Counted from the first letter of the stretch, positions 52,821 through 61,760 are shown. The stretch: 64,000 bases of DNA from Puia dinghuensis (GCF_014642875.1 NZ_BMJC01000005.1:620001-684000); one strand, 5' to 3'. Made by a program: numbers and translations. Notes: a model not told the origin generated them from the letters alone.

Positions 52821-54569
52821 ATGAACCGCATTTCTGCCCGCCTATTGCTCTCATCTCGCGCAAGTCGCGCAGTTGCAGGCTTCCTGGTATTTCTGGCCGG
52901 CTGTACCCGAACCATTACTCCCCCCACGCCGAGCACTACCCCAACTCCGGTTCCGCCCCCCAGTTCAGCCAAGGTTATCACCTCCTTTATCATTAAAGCA
53001 ACCGACAATCCTGCTATATTAACAGCGGATATCACCGCCTCCATCACCTCCGACAGTATAAACCTTGTTTTCGCAAAAGGCGTCAACATCACGAATCTCA
53101 TCCCTACGATCAGTTTTACCGGAAAAACGGTGAGCCCTGCCAGCAAAACCAGTCAAAACTTCGGCACCACGCTGAACTATATTGTTACGGCTCAGGACAG
53201 TAGTAATAAAATATATCATGTCCTGGTGAACTTCGTATCCAGCGATAAGAGCATTACGGGATTCTCCTTCCGCGCATCGGACAATTCCTCCAATCTAAGC
53301 GCCGACGTCAGTGGCTTCATCGGGGCAGATACGATTGCATTGACAGTACCCTTTGCGACGAAACTCACCGCTCTGGTGCCCTATATTACGACAACCGGCA
53401 AAACAGTCTCCCCGACTAGTTTAACCCCGCAAGATTTTACCAACCCGGTCAAGTATACGGTAACAGCCACAGACGGAACGACCAAAACTTACATGGCTGT
53501 CGTCACTGCGGCCCTCCCTCCGCCGGCGGGAACCATCTTCGTGGCTGCGCCCAACCAGACCGCCTTTGTTAAGAACGGCTATCTATATGCCATTGATGCC
53601 GCAACGGGAAAAGCAAAGTGGAGTTATTACGATAATTCGGCTCCGATTTGGCCGGCGCCGACAGTGGCGGGCGGCAAAGTGTACGAGGCCGATTTCACCG
53701 GTAACTTGCTGGCTTTTGATCAGACTACCGGTAGCCTCCTGTCGAGCTACTTGACGAGTCCGAACAACCATCTCCAATCCAATCCCACGGTAGTCAATGG
53801 GACACTGTACATCGGCGGTGCAGATTCCTTTTTTTATGCTGTCAATACAAATCCGTGGACGCCCGACTGGAAAATAAAGCTCGGGAAGGCCTCCTCCGGG
53901 TCACCAACTGTCGATAACGGCGTTGTCTATTTCGCGAACGACCAACTGTATGCCGTGAACAGCAGTACCGGCGCGATCATCTGGGGCGTCAACCCCTCCA
54001 GTGATTCGTCTGCCGTCTACCCCGGCAACCCCGCAGTCGCCAATGGGATCGTTTATTTTGGCAGTTCGGATAGGAATGTATATGCAATGGACGCAGCTAC
54101 CGGCCATCTCGTCTGGAAATATTACACCGGGGATGTGGTCAACGCAAGCCCCACGGTTGCCAATGGAATAGTATACGTTACGGGCGGTTTCGACAACCTC
54201 TATGCGCTGAATGCAGCTACCGGCACGCTAAAATGGAGCTATTCTGACGGCTACGTATTGGCCAGCCCGTGCGTAGCCAACGGCTCGGTTTATATCGCCA
54301 GCACCAGCCAATACCTGCATGCCCTCGATGCAGGCACCGGTAATCTAAAATGGAGTTACCATTCCGTGGTGGGTCTTGAGAATACCCCGCTATATTTCAA
54401 CGGCTCGGTCATTTTCAGCAGCGCCAATAATTTGTTATCGGTCAATTCCACTACCGGCACGTTGAACTGGACATTTTCCACCGGTAATCCTTATCCTTTT
54501 ACAGGCCTATGCGCAGTCGATACAGCCGGAAATATCTTCCACACCTCCGATTCCGGCGATCAGAATTGA
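52821..54569 (+). CDS. Lipoprotein with two DUF5018-like domains and a PQQ-type beta-propeller
   Basis: The protein has 582 residues with lipobox FLAGC and a Pro/Thr linker. Two Ig-like repeats of about 85 residues follow (SAKVITSFIIKATDNPAILTAD and SITGFSFRASDNSSNLSAD, each with GKTVSP). A propeller then spans about 235-575 with blades of the PQQ-like form: LYAIDAATGKAKWSY, VYAMDAATGHLVWKY, LYALNAATGTLKWSY, LHALDAGTGNLKWSY. PQQ ligands are not evident, so it is more likely a scaffold or binding protein than a dehydrogenase. It is probably anchored in the outer membrane. Confidence 0.82.
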   Translation: MNRISARLLLSSRASRAVAGFLVFLAGCTRTITPPTPSTTPTPVPPPSSAKVITSFIIKATDNPAILTADITASITSDSINLVFAKGVNITNLIPTISFTGKTVSPASKTSQNFGTTLNYIVTAQDSSNKIYHVLVNFVSSDKSITGFSFRASDNSSNLSADVSGFIGADTIALTVPFATKLTALVPYITTTGKTVSPTSLTPQDFTNPVKYTVTATDGTTKTYMAVVTAALPPPAGTIFVAAPNQTAFVKNGYLYAIDAATGKAKWSYYDNSAPIWPAPTVAGGKVYEADFTGNLLAFDQTTGSLLSSYLTSPNNHLQSNPTVVNGTLYIGGADSFFYAVNTNPWTPDWKIKLGKASSGSPTVDNGVVYFANDQLYAVNSSTGAIIWGVNPSSDSSAVYPGNPAVANGIVYFGSSDRNVYAMDAATGHLVWKYYTGDVVNASPTVANGIVYVTGGFDNLYALNAATGTLKWSYSDGYVLASPCVANGSVYIASTSQYLHALDAGTGNLKWSYHSVVGLENTPLYFNGSVIFSSANNLLSVNSTTGTLNWTFSTGNPYPFTGLCAVDTAGNIFHTSDSGDQN

Positions 54570-54673
54570 CCCCCGAGCAGCTATTTACTCATAACACTTG
54601 ACGACATTAGCGTTTTCACGCTTGATAATAGGGGGATATTGGCGTAAATTCACCGAATGGGGGGAAGTAAACT

Positions 54674-55144
54674 ATGCACGTTACAAAGGCAATATTGCTA
54701 TTGACGGGGCTTTACGGACTGGCCTCTTTTCAAAAACCGGCAATTGAATACGAATTTAATATTTCCGCTCACCGGGTGGGAAAAGTGCCTCAAAATATTA
54801 GTGTGCACTTTATTAATCATTCAAATGCTGCTCTAAACTTCTCCAATCTGGTACTTAACTTCTATGTAGACGACGAAGGTTTTTGGGGAACATGGGAGAA
54901 GGCAAGGTTTCTCAAAAAGGATTTACGGCTGGCCCCAAAGCAAGCTTTCAACATATCTATTCCTTTCGACTCCCTGACTATTGTGAGTTTCAAGGAAGAG
55001 CGTGCTTTTCCCAATAGTGAGCTACAGCATAAAATACAGCGATGTAAGAAAATAAAAATCAAAGCATCTATAAGTGACTGGCGGAGGTTAGAAAACCCTT
55101 TAGAGTCGAGTAGTTTAATATGGTCGAATTCGATTGAGTTTTGA
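54674..55144 (+). CDS. Exported protein of unknown function (156 aa)
   Basis: A short hydrophobic N-terminus (KAILLLTGLYGLASFQ) precedes one beta-sandwich-like domain: VPQNISVHFINHSNAALNF, LVLNFYVDDEGFW, LRLAPKQAFNISIPFDSL. The pattern (hydrophobic strand, 'NHSN', then a polar loop) resembles secreted Ig-like proteins, but no family is recognised. It ends 107 bp before kup on the same strand. Confidence 0.55.
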   Translation: MHVTKAILLLTGLYGLASFQKPAIEYEFNISAHRVGKVPQNISVHFINHSNAALNFSNLVLNFYVDDEGFWGTWEKARFLKKDLRLAPKQAFNISIPFDSLTIVSFKEERAFPNSELQHKIQRCKKIKIKASISDWRRLENPLESSSLIWSNSIEF

Positions 55145-55251
55145 AAATCAGGTGTCAGGAAATCGGCAGTGTGCCCCGCCTACTTCCCGTGAAATTCTTC
55201 CCTTTTTGTAGTTCTTCGTGCTCGTCAATTGAATATTTTTTATCTTGGAGC

Positions 55252-57213
55252 ATGACCAACAAGAACCCCTCAAAAGTCGACTCTGAAAGCACGACGAACA
55301 AATTGACAGCAGCCGGCGTCTTAATTTCCATAGGTATTGTCTTCGGTGATATCGGGACTTCTCCACTTTACACCTACAACGCGATCCTGGACAAAACGGC
55401 CGTCAACGAAACGATTGCCCTGGGCGGCGTTTCCGCCATTTTCTGGACGCTCTTGTTTCAGACGACCATCAAGTATGTCATTATCACCTTGAGAGCGGAC
55501 AACAACGGGGAGGGTGGCATCTTATCGCTATACGCGCTGATCAAGCGGTATAGCAAATGGCTGATCGCTCCGGCCATTCTGGGCGCCAGTTTCCTTTTGG
55601 CGGATAGCATTATTACCCCTCCGATATCCGTCACCTCGGCCATCGAAGGCCTGAAGATCATTCGTCCTGACATTCCCATCATTCCCATAGTGCTGGCCAT
55701 TATCATTATCCTTTTCCTCATTCAGCGGGCCGGAACCTCCTTCATCGGAAAATTGTTTGGGCCCATCATGTTCGTATGGTTCACGATGATCGCCGTCATC
55801 GGTCTCATTGGCGTTTGGCAGGACCCCTCCATTATCAGGGCGCTTAACCCGGTACGGGCCTATGACATGATCGCCCATTATCCGGGTGGGTTCTATTTGT
55901 TGGGCGGCGTGTTCCTTTGTACGACAGGAGCGGAAGCCTTATATAGTGATCTGGGGCATTGCGGAAGAAAGAATATCCGGGTAAGTTGGTCGTATATCCA
56001 GGTTTGTCTCGTCCTGTGCTATTTGGGCCAGGCCCACTGGCTGATGCAGCACCTTGGACAGCAAGGGGACACTTTAAATCCCTTTTTTGGCCTGGTCAGC
56101 CGGCCGCTCTTAATACCCGCGATCGTGATAGCGACATTGGCCACGATTATTGCCAGCCAAGCCCTTATAAGCGGCACGTTCACGTTGATCAGTGAGGCGA
56201 TCCGCCTGAACCTCTGGCCCAAAATGCGGATTATCTTTCCTACCGACATCCGCGGTCAAATGTATTTACCTTCAATGAACTGGCTGCTGATGATCGCCTG
56301 CTGTGCTGTGGTGTTGGGTTTTAGATCGTCCGACAATATGGTGGCTGCCTTTGGCTTATCTGTCACCATCACGATGCTCATGACCACCTTTCTCATCACC
56401 GGATATCTCTATTTCAAACGGACCAACCGGTTCCTCGTCTTGTTGATATTTCTAACCTATTTGATCATCGAAGGGTCATTCCTCACCGCCAACTTACAAA
56501 AATTCACACATGGCGGTTGGGTTACCTTACTGCTGGGGGTAGTCTACGCTTTCATAATGTTTGTATGGTATCGCGTCACCAATTTGAAAGGATCACTAAC
56601 CCAATATGTCAGCGTCCAGACCGTCCTCCCGAAATTGCGGGAATTAAGCAACGATGACACCATTCCCTTATTTTCCTCCAACCTGGTATATATCACTTCC
56701 AGTACCACACCAAATAAGATCGAGGATAAAATAGTCCAGTCCATTCTTGATCACCAACCCAAGCGAGCCCTCCTTTATTGGTTCGTTCACGTAGAGGTCC
56801 AGGATCATCCTTACACCACCGCCTATGAATGCCATGTCATCGCTCCCGAAGATGTCATCTATGTCAATCTCAAGCTGGGCTTCCGCATCGCCCCAAGGGT
56901 ACAACTGCTCATGCAAAAGGTAGCCGCTGATATGATCCGGAGAAAAGAAATTACCATTCAGCCCAAATATTGCTTTTCCGATCTGACTACCACGATTGGG
57001 GATTTCCGTTTTGTCGTCATGCAACGCTTCCTAAGCTATCAGAACGAATTGAACCTGATCAACACGCTATTTCTCAATGTGTATTTCTTGCTAAAAAGCA
57101 TCTCCCTAAGCGAAGAAAAAGAGTACAGCATTGATGACAGCAACGTCGTACTGGAGCGATACCCCCTCATCATTTCCCCGCCAAAAAACATTGAGATCGT
57201 AAGAGTACCCTAA
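55252..57213 (+). CDS. kup: KUP-family potassium uptake protein
   Basis: The protein has 653 residues from ATG 55252 (MTNKNPSKVDSE). The longer frame opening at TTG 55141 is rejected because the extra part has no similarity to the family. The signature GIVFGDIGTSPLYTYNA in the first transmembrane helix, NGEGGILSLYALI, and about 12 hydrophobic segments are followed by a cytoplasmic C-terminal domain of about 190 residues. It imports K+ with H+ across the inner membrane. The haloperoxidase remnant follows within 80 bp on the same strand. Confidence 0.93.
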   Translation: MTNKNPSKVDSESTTNKLTAAGVLISIGIVFGDIGTSPLYTYNAILDKTAVNETIALGGVSAIFWTLLFQTTIKYVIITLRADNNGEGGILSLYALIKRYSKWLIAPAILGASFLLADSIITPPISVTSAIEGLKIIRPDIPIIPIVLAIIIILFLIQRAGTSFIGKLFGPIMFVWFTMIAVIGLIGVWQDPSIIRALNPVRAYDMIAHYPGGFYLLGGVFLCTTGAEALYSDLGHCGRKNIRVSWSYIQVCLVLCYLGQAHWLMQHLGQQGDTLNPFFGLVSRPLLIPAIVIATLATIIASQALISGTFTLISEAIRLNLWPKMRIIFPTDIRGQMYLPSMNWLLMIACCAVVLGFRSSDNMVAAFGLSVTITMLMTTFLITGYLYFKRTNRFLVLLIFLTYLIIEGSFLTANLQKFTHGGWVTLLLGVVYAFIMFVWYRVTNLKGSLTQYVSVQTVLPKLRELSNDDTIPLFSSNLVYITSSTTPNKIEDKIVQSILDHQPKRALLYWFVHVEVQDHPYTTAYECHVIAPEDVIYVNLKLGFRIAPRVQLLMQKVAADMIRRKEITIQPKYCFSDLTTTIGDFRFVVMQRFLSYQNELNLINTLFLNVYFLLKSISLSEEKEYSIDDSNVVLERYPLIISPPKNIEIVRVP

Positions 57214-57289
57214 CCCGCCTTTTCCGGCAGCACCCCCCATTGGTCAACCACCCACATCGATTGCCCAGGGCATTACCGATGACAAATGG

Positions 57290-58354
57290 TTGACGATACA
57301 TTGGAACGGCCTCTCCGGCTTGCCACAGGCCCTTGAATGGAAAAGATATTTCTGGCCACAGTCGTTGAACGCCGCAATGGCCGAGATCAACCATAAATTT
57401 TTTCCCAAGGCAACCTCCATCGACAGTGCCGCGATCGATTCGTTGGAATCCGCTATCCAAGCTTCGTTCGCCGAAAAGCCGGAAGTTATCCAACGCTCTT
57501 CCACTTTCGGAGCCTCCGTTGCAGATGCTGTTTTCAATTGGTCCGAGACGGATGGATATAAGCATGCAAGCGATCCCTACACTCCTCCGGTAGGCTCGGG
57601 TCTTTGGGTGCCAACGCCACCCGCATTTGCGGCAGCAAGCACGCCATATTGGGGCAACCTTCGGCCAACAATTGCCGGAAGTATCGACAATACCCAGTGC
57701 GGCCCCCTGCCTTTCCCCTATTCTACAGACCCTAGTTCTGGTTTTTTTAAAATGGTGTTGCAGGTCTATACTGCCTCTCAAAACCTCACCGCGGGCCAAA
57801 CGGCAATGGCCTTATACTGGAGAGACATTCCAGGTGTCACATCCCCCGGGCATTGGCTCAATATCCTTCACGAGGTGTTGCAGCAAACTGGCGCCCGGCT
57901 GGGACAGGCCGCGCTAGCCTATGCCCTGACAGGCGCCTCTATCAATGATGCGAGCATTAGTTGTTGGCAATCCAAATACAAATACAACCAGGTGAGGCCA
58001 ATCACATATATTCGGGGAGTAATGGGCTATTCCACCTGGAATTCTCTGCTGACCACTCCGGCTCATCCGGAGTACCCTTCGGCCCACGCAATCATTTCTT
58101 CGGCTACAGCTGAAGCTTTTACAAAACTTTTCGGCAACATCGGCAGTTTCACAGACCATACTTATGACTACCTGGGTTTCGCCCCAAGAACTTATTCATC
58201 TTTCAAGGCCATTGGCGAAGATGCAGGCAATTCGAGAATTTATGCGGGCCTCCACTACCAACCCTCCATAGATACCGGGCTGATCCAGGGAACCAAAGTA
58301 GCCCTTAACATTTTCGATCTTATCTCAAAAAATACGTCAAAGTCCGACTACTAA
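57290..58354 (+). CDS. Vanadium-dependent haloperoxidase (PAP2 fold), N-terminus missing
   Basis: The visible 354 residues start at a TTG inside a conserved part of the family (WNGLSGLPQALEWKRYFWP). The vanadate site is intact: KYKYNQVRP (KX6RP), PSAH, and SRIYAGLHYQPSID (SRX3GXH). From memory, full-length Bacteroidota members carry roughly 100 further N-terminal residues including a signal peptide. Upstream in-frame codons (PPIGQPPTSIAQGITDD) do not supply these and run straight into the kup end. The gene therefore looks 5'-truncated, with the junction near 57214-57280, and is probably not secreted or active. Confidence 0.75.
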   Translation: MTIHWNGLSGLPQALEWKRYFWPQSLNAAMAEINHKFFPKATSIDSAAIDSLESAIQASFAEKPEVIQRSSTFGASVADAVFNWSETDGYKHASDPYTPPVGSGLWVPTPPAFAAASTPYWGNLRPTIAGSIDNTQCGPLPFPYSTDPSSGFFKMVLQVYTASQNLTAGQTAMALYWRDIPGVTSPGHWLNILHEVLQQTGARLGQAALAYALTGASINDASISCWQSKYKYNQVRPITYIRGVMGYSTWNSLLTTPAHPEYPSAHAIISSATAEAFTKLFGNIGSFTDHTYDYLGFAPRTYSSFKAIGEDAGNSRIYAGLHYQPSIDTGLIQGTKVALNIFDLISKNTSKSDY

Positions 58355-58389
58355 ACTTGTTTACCCCCTAATCTCTCCAAATGCAGAAA

Positions 58390-58417
58390 CTGAAACGTCC
58401 GATTGGCGGGCGTTTCA
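58390..58417 (+). terminator. Intrinsic terminator after the haloperoxidase
   Basis: CTGAAACGTCC (58390-58400) pairs with GGGCGTTTCAG (58407-58417) with one wobble and a loop of about 7 bases, followed by TCTATTAG. It lies 36 bp past the stop at 58354. The GAAACGYCCG stem sequence resembles the hairpin at 61801-61827. Confidence 0.5.
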
Positions 58418-58547
58418 GTCTATTAGCCCATCCACGCCTCTTCAACAACGACCTGGATCCGGTTCATAAAAAGCGGTAAAAATGATACATAATTTCATCA
58501 GCGCTTGCAACCAAATATTTAGTACATTTAGATTAAACCCTGTTTTT

Positions 58548-59267
58548 ATGAGAACCGCATTCCTAACCGCCTGCTGTTTGCTGCTGTCAGTATTCAGCCA
58601 CGCCCAGGGAGGCAATGAGGATTTAATGCGCGCCGATTTCGCCGACGTTGCCAAATACGGTACCCGGCAGAGCGGGTTCGAAGGATTACGAAGCCATTCA
58701 TCCGGAGTCAAGGGAAGTCAGTTTTTTTATCCTACCTGGAGCAAAGGTTCTCTTATAACTAATTCCAACGAAAAACTGGGCGACAAATATATGTATCTGT
58801 TTGACAAGGTGCGCCAGGAGCTCTTTATCCAGGTGCCGGATTCTAATGCCGTCTACCTGGTGAATAAAAGCCAAATTCATGCATTCACGCTTAACACAGA
58901 CAAACCGCATACATTTGAGATCGCTTCAGATTATATCCCGGGGCGTACGACGGACTACTTTGAGATTCTGATAAAGAACGATAAATATTCATTGCTCAAA
59001 TTCACCAAAACCACCTTAGTCAAGTTCGATCCTCACGACATGATGAGAGTGAAGAACGGCGAATTATATGACGAATTCGTTGATGAATACACTTATTATC
59101 TCACCCTCAAGGGTGGATCCTTACAGGCCATCCCCTTAAGGGCAGGAGTCATAAAGAAGGTTTTGTCCGCGGAGAAGTCAAAAGTAAACGACTATTTCGA
59201 CACCAATGCGAATGAGGAATTGGATGAAAAATTCCTGGTAGGGCTCATCGGGTTCCTCAATTCCTGA
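58548..59267 (+). CDS. Secreted protein of unknown function (239 aa)
   Basis: The start is ATG 58548, which opens a signal peptide (MRTAFLTACCLLLSVFSHAQ); an in-frame ATG at 58482 would add 22 residues before it. The mature part begins GGNEDLMRADFADVAKYGTRQ and contains TWSKGSLITNSNEKLGDKYMYLFDKVRQELFIQ. This pattern is common in Chitinophagaceae proteins of unknown function. A TACATTTA element lies at 58523-58530. Confidence 0.65.
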   Translation: MRTAFLTACCLLLSVFSHAQGGNEDLMRADFADVAKYGTRQSGFEGLRSHSSGVKGSQFFYPTWSKGSLITNSNEKLGDKYMYLFDKVRQELFIQVPDSNAVYLVNKSQIHAFTLNTDKPHTFEIASDYIPGRTTDYFEILIKNDKYSLLKFTKTTLVKFDPHDMMRVKNGELYDEFVDEYTYYLTLKGGSLQAIPLRAGVIKKVLSAEKSKVNDYFDTNANEELDEKFLVGLIGFLNS

Positions 59268-59360
59268 GTTGAATTAGTCAAGACTTGATCTGACAATAGG
59301 GGTTAACTTTAATTGGTAACAACTTTTTGGCTAATAAAGGCAGAAAAGGCACATAAAAGC

Positions 59361-59386
59361 AAAAGAAAACCCCTGATAATCAGAGG
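59361..59386 (-). terminator. Intrinsic terminator of the HEPN/MNT operon
   Basis: On the minus strand CCTCTGA (59386-59380) pairs with TCAGGGG (59376-59370) around TTA, then runs into TTTTCTTTT. It starts 6 bases after the HEPN stop. A closely similar element is at 61713-61737. Confidence 0.6.
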
Positions 59387-59391
59387 CAAAA

Positions 59392-59802
59392 CTAATTTGT
59401 AGCACCCTGGCCGAATTGTTGGAAATATGCTTTGGTAAGCTGGTAAAATTCGTTTGCTTTCCTGATTAAGATTGCCGCTTCTTCCTGCGTGATATCTTCA
59501 TCCAGGTCATAATCTGCTTCCTGCCGATAATCAAATAGCATAGCAATAGAATCAGAAATTTCAACAGGAAAAATGGAAGTCTTTATGAATAGTTCGGAAA
59601 ATTTGGCCCTGGCTCCCTGGTGTGTTTTTGCATATACATCCTGAGAATAGAGTAAAGCAATTATGCAATAATAACAAACATAATAAGCTCGATTAGCTGT
59701 TGCCGCAATGAACCCACCTTTTAGATTGTATTCTGCATTTTCAAGGGCATCAGCGGCTTTGGCCAAGGCTTTCAAAGATTCGGTATATGCCGAAGACGTC
59801 AT
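59392..59802 (-). CDS. HEPN-domain protein, partner of the MNT nucleotidyltransferase
   Basis: The protein has 136 residues and is all-helical, with the family plan AENAEYNLKGGFIAATANRAYYVCYYC and a later KTHQGARAKFSELF. In active HEPN RNases the helix reads R-x4-6-H; here the position expected for His is Tyr (RAYYVCYY), so ribonuclease activity is doubtful. It overlaps the MNT gene by 4 bp (ATGA). The pair resembles HEPN/MNT toxin-antitoxin modules, in which the MNT adds nucleotides to the HEPN toxin. Confidence 0.85.
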   Translation of the reverse strand: MTSSAYTESLKALAKAADALENAEYNLKGGFIAATANRAYYVCYYCIIALLYSQDVYAKTHQGARAKFSELFIKTSIFPVEISDSIAMLFDYRQEADYDLDEDITQEEAAILIRKANEFYQLTKAYFQQFGQGATN

Positions 59803-60122
59803 ATAACAATACCGTCCTTTCTGATCTCCCGGTAAATACCCTGCATGGATGTCTCTTTTTTCTCTAATGAGGTGGGCAAAGATGAAAGCATCAATCCATA
59901 CTTCAAAGATAATCTTGAGCCAATAGCGGAGGTTTTAGCAATTTCCGCAGATGTGCGAGTGTTCGGATCGCGCAATACCACTGCAAAATCCAGGTCCGAT
60001 TCTTCGCGGTTATCGCCTCTGGCATAAGACCCAAATAAAATCACCTCCACCAGCTTATCTCCATAAAGTTGTTGAAGATTAGCTTTGTACTCATTGGCGA
60101 TCCGGTGAACAATTGGCAGCAT
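59799..60122 (-). CDS. MNT-type minimal nucleotidyltransferase
   Basis: The protein has 107 residues. The active-site pattern GSYARGDNREESDLDFAVV (about 31-49) contains the GS motif and the two metal-binding Asp of SDLD. It is followed by the short C-terminal part (KKETSMQGIYREIRKDG) usual for this family. It is the first gene of the HEPN/MNT pair, with a 4-bp overlap. It is probably the antitoxin component. Confidence 0.88.
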   Translation of the reverse strand: MLPIVHRIANEYKANLQQLYGDKLVEVILFGSYARGDNREESDLDFAVVLRDPNTRTSAEIAKTSAIGSRLSLKYGLMLSSLPTSLEKKETSMQGIYREIRKDGIVI

Positions 60123-60167
60123 TTGCTAATAATTTGATCAAATTTATGAATTTTTTGGCAGTTTTTT

Positions 60168-60276
60168 ACAATCCTTGCCCACAATCAGCCATCCGGGATA
60201 CGACGTGCAATTGCTCGATCACCTGATTATTCCAGCGGAGGGGTATTTGTCGATGAAGTTGGAAGGGTTGTTGTGA
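60168..60276 (+). pseudogene. Decayed radC (JAB/MPN domain) C-terminal fragment
   Basis: One frame (60168-60197) reads TILAHNQPSG, which contains the RadC metal-binding HN[HQ]PSG. The next frame (from 60196) reads GYDVQLLDHLIIPAEGYLS and ends at a TGA at 60274-60276, matching the end of RadC proteins. The about 30 residues that normally separate these two parts are deleted and the frame is broken. The N-terminal two-thirds are absent. This is a remnant with no product. Confidence 0.65.
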
Positions 60277-60429
60277 ATAATGATTTTCGATTTAAACCGT
60301 CGAATGCCCGTGGATCCTTTGTGTTTCGCAGTAGACAATCCACAATTGCTTTGTCTTAAGTTAAGATATTCTCTTCCCCTATCTGTTAGGGTACCCAATT
60401 AGGTTCGTACTTTCTACTTTCACCAAACG
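60277..60429. other. Gap without a gene
   Basis: Between the radC fragment and the end of the frameshifted membrane-protein reading frame the sequence is AT-rich and has stops in all frames I checked. A short imperfect palindrome (CCCCTATCTGTTAGGG) is at about 60376. No gene is seen. Confidence 0.4.
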
Positions 60430-60520
60430 CTATTTTTGCAAAACGAAATTCGCCATATAGGCAAGACAAATAACACCCACCGTATATATAAGTACAATAT
60501 AAATGGTTAATACTTTATTT

Positions 60521-61633
60521 TTATACTTCAATTTCTCCATTTTCAACGTAAGGCGAAAAAAAAATACCTACTGTATAAATTAGGCTATACCACCATTTGG
60601 TGGCGATCTTCATATCAGTTAAACTTGGCAAATTTTCCATCTCGTATACGTGCTCGTTTAATTTTGACAAAATAAAAAAATTAATTGTCGTGAATATCAC
60701 ATTGAATATTACAGCCCAAAAGAAAACCAATCCTTTTGTATATCCGTCATTCCACCATATTCTATTTATTAAAGCCAGCAGTCTTAAGTACCAATGTCTC
60801 CTAGACCTATAATCTCTGTATTCATGATCCAGCCGTTCATAACTCTCCAACTGTCCTCTACTTTTAAAGTTATTCAGCAACGATTCATAAATTGATACTT
60901 TGTCTTCACTAGAGAATCTTTCAACTGACCTACCCATTTTATATCGAATAGAATCGGGCAACCATAAAGTAAAATGTGAATAATCCATTTTAATTTTAGA
61001 CACATCAGTGTTATATAAGCAAATAAATATTCTGTTATCTTGTGTATTCTCTGCAAAATTGGCAACGGTTAAATCAATCTCAGTGGGGATATTTACTAGT
61101 TGTGAAAGATCAAAAAAGTGTGGGAATTCTGTCGCTTGGAATATGAATTTAACAGAAGGATCTAATTTCAAATCTGAAAAATCTGCGCTATCCGTAATCT
61201 TACAATACTCAAAATCAACTATTCCTCTCAAAAAGCAAGAATAAAAACTAGGGCAGTTAAGTGTCGTGGATATAAAGTTTAAAGTATCAACTGTGCATCC
61301 TGTGAAATATGGATGGTACAAATAACAATGAAACAGATTAAGACGACCAATTTCTGAAGAAAAAAATGATGCATAGTTATTCAGATTGCATTTGATAAAC
61401 GATAGCTTTCTAAATTGGTTTAGAACACTTTCAATATCCTTAAATTGACAACTTTCGAAGGTAAACACGCGCTTCGATGGATAATCTTGGAAAAAAAACT
61501 TATCAAATGAGTTCCCACTAAAATAAATTGATTGTTCCAGCCTGTTAGAAGAGTTTTTAGGTTGTGCGGAAACAGATTGAAATGAGGCTAAGAATATGAT
61601 ACAGACTAAAATCCGTTGAAATCCTCTTCTCAT
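60521..61633 (-). CDS. Pentapeptide-like repeat membrane protein, frame interrupted at a poly-A run
   Basis: The protein has 370 residues from ATG 61633 (MRRGFQRILVCIIFLASF, a signal peptide). The middle has rungs of Phe/Leu and Cys/Asn every five residues (SFIKCNLNNYASFF, LNLFHCYLYHPYF), as in pentapeptide-repeat helices. A hydrophobic helix (GLVFFWAVIFNVIFTTINFF) and a second segment (WWYSLIYTVGIFF) follow, after which the frame stops at 60521. The minus strand has nine T (plus-strand A at 60556-60564) here. Shifting by one base opens a frame to 60430 with a further membrane helix (VLTIYIVLIYTVGVICLAYM). It looks like an ion-channel-like protein with a broken or slippery site. Confidence 0.6.
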   Translation of the reverse strand: MRRGFQRILVCIIFLASFQSVSAQPKNSSNRLEQSIYFSGNSFDKFFFQDYPSKRVFTFESCQFKDIESVLNQFRKLSFIKCNLNNYASFFSSEIGRLNLFHCYLYHPYFTGCTVDTLNFISTTLNCPSFYSCFLRGIVDFEYCKITDSADFSDLKLDPSVKFIFQATEFPHFFDLSQLVNIPTEIDLTVANFAENTQDNRIFICLYNTDVSKIKMDYSHFTLWLPDSIRYKMGRSVERFSSEDKVSIYESLLNNFKSRGQLESYERLDHEYRDYRSRRHWYLRLLALINRIWWNDGYTKGLVFFWAVIFNVIFTTINFFILSKLNEHVYEMENLPSLTDMKIATKWWYSLIYTVGIFFSPYVENGEIEV

Positions 61634-61650
61634 ACTGCAAAATTTATTAA

Positions 61651-61658
61651 CAAACCTA
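61651..61658 (-). promoter_or_regulatory. -7 promoter box of the pentapeptide-like protein
   Basis: On the minus strand TAGGTTTG (61658-61651) matches TAnnTTTG exactly, 17 bases before the ATG at 61633. No -33 TTTG is found at the standard distance. Confidence 0.4.
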
Positions 61659-61712
61659 CGGAAGTGGCTTAAAACAGCCAGCACAGTCAAATATGGGTTA
61701 TTCAAGGAGACA

Positions 61713-61737
61713 AAAGAAAACCCCTGAAAATAGGGGG
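61713..61737 (-). terminator. Intrinsic terminator, minus strand
   Basis: On the minus strand CCCCT (61737-61733) pairs with AGGGG (61726-61722), then TTTTCTTTT follows. It resembles the terminator at 59361-59386 in both stem and tail. It lies 194 bp after the FtsX permease stop. Confidence 0.45.
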
Positions 61738-61760
61738 CTCATAATATAATGCACCGGCAC

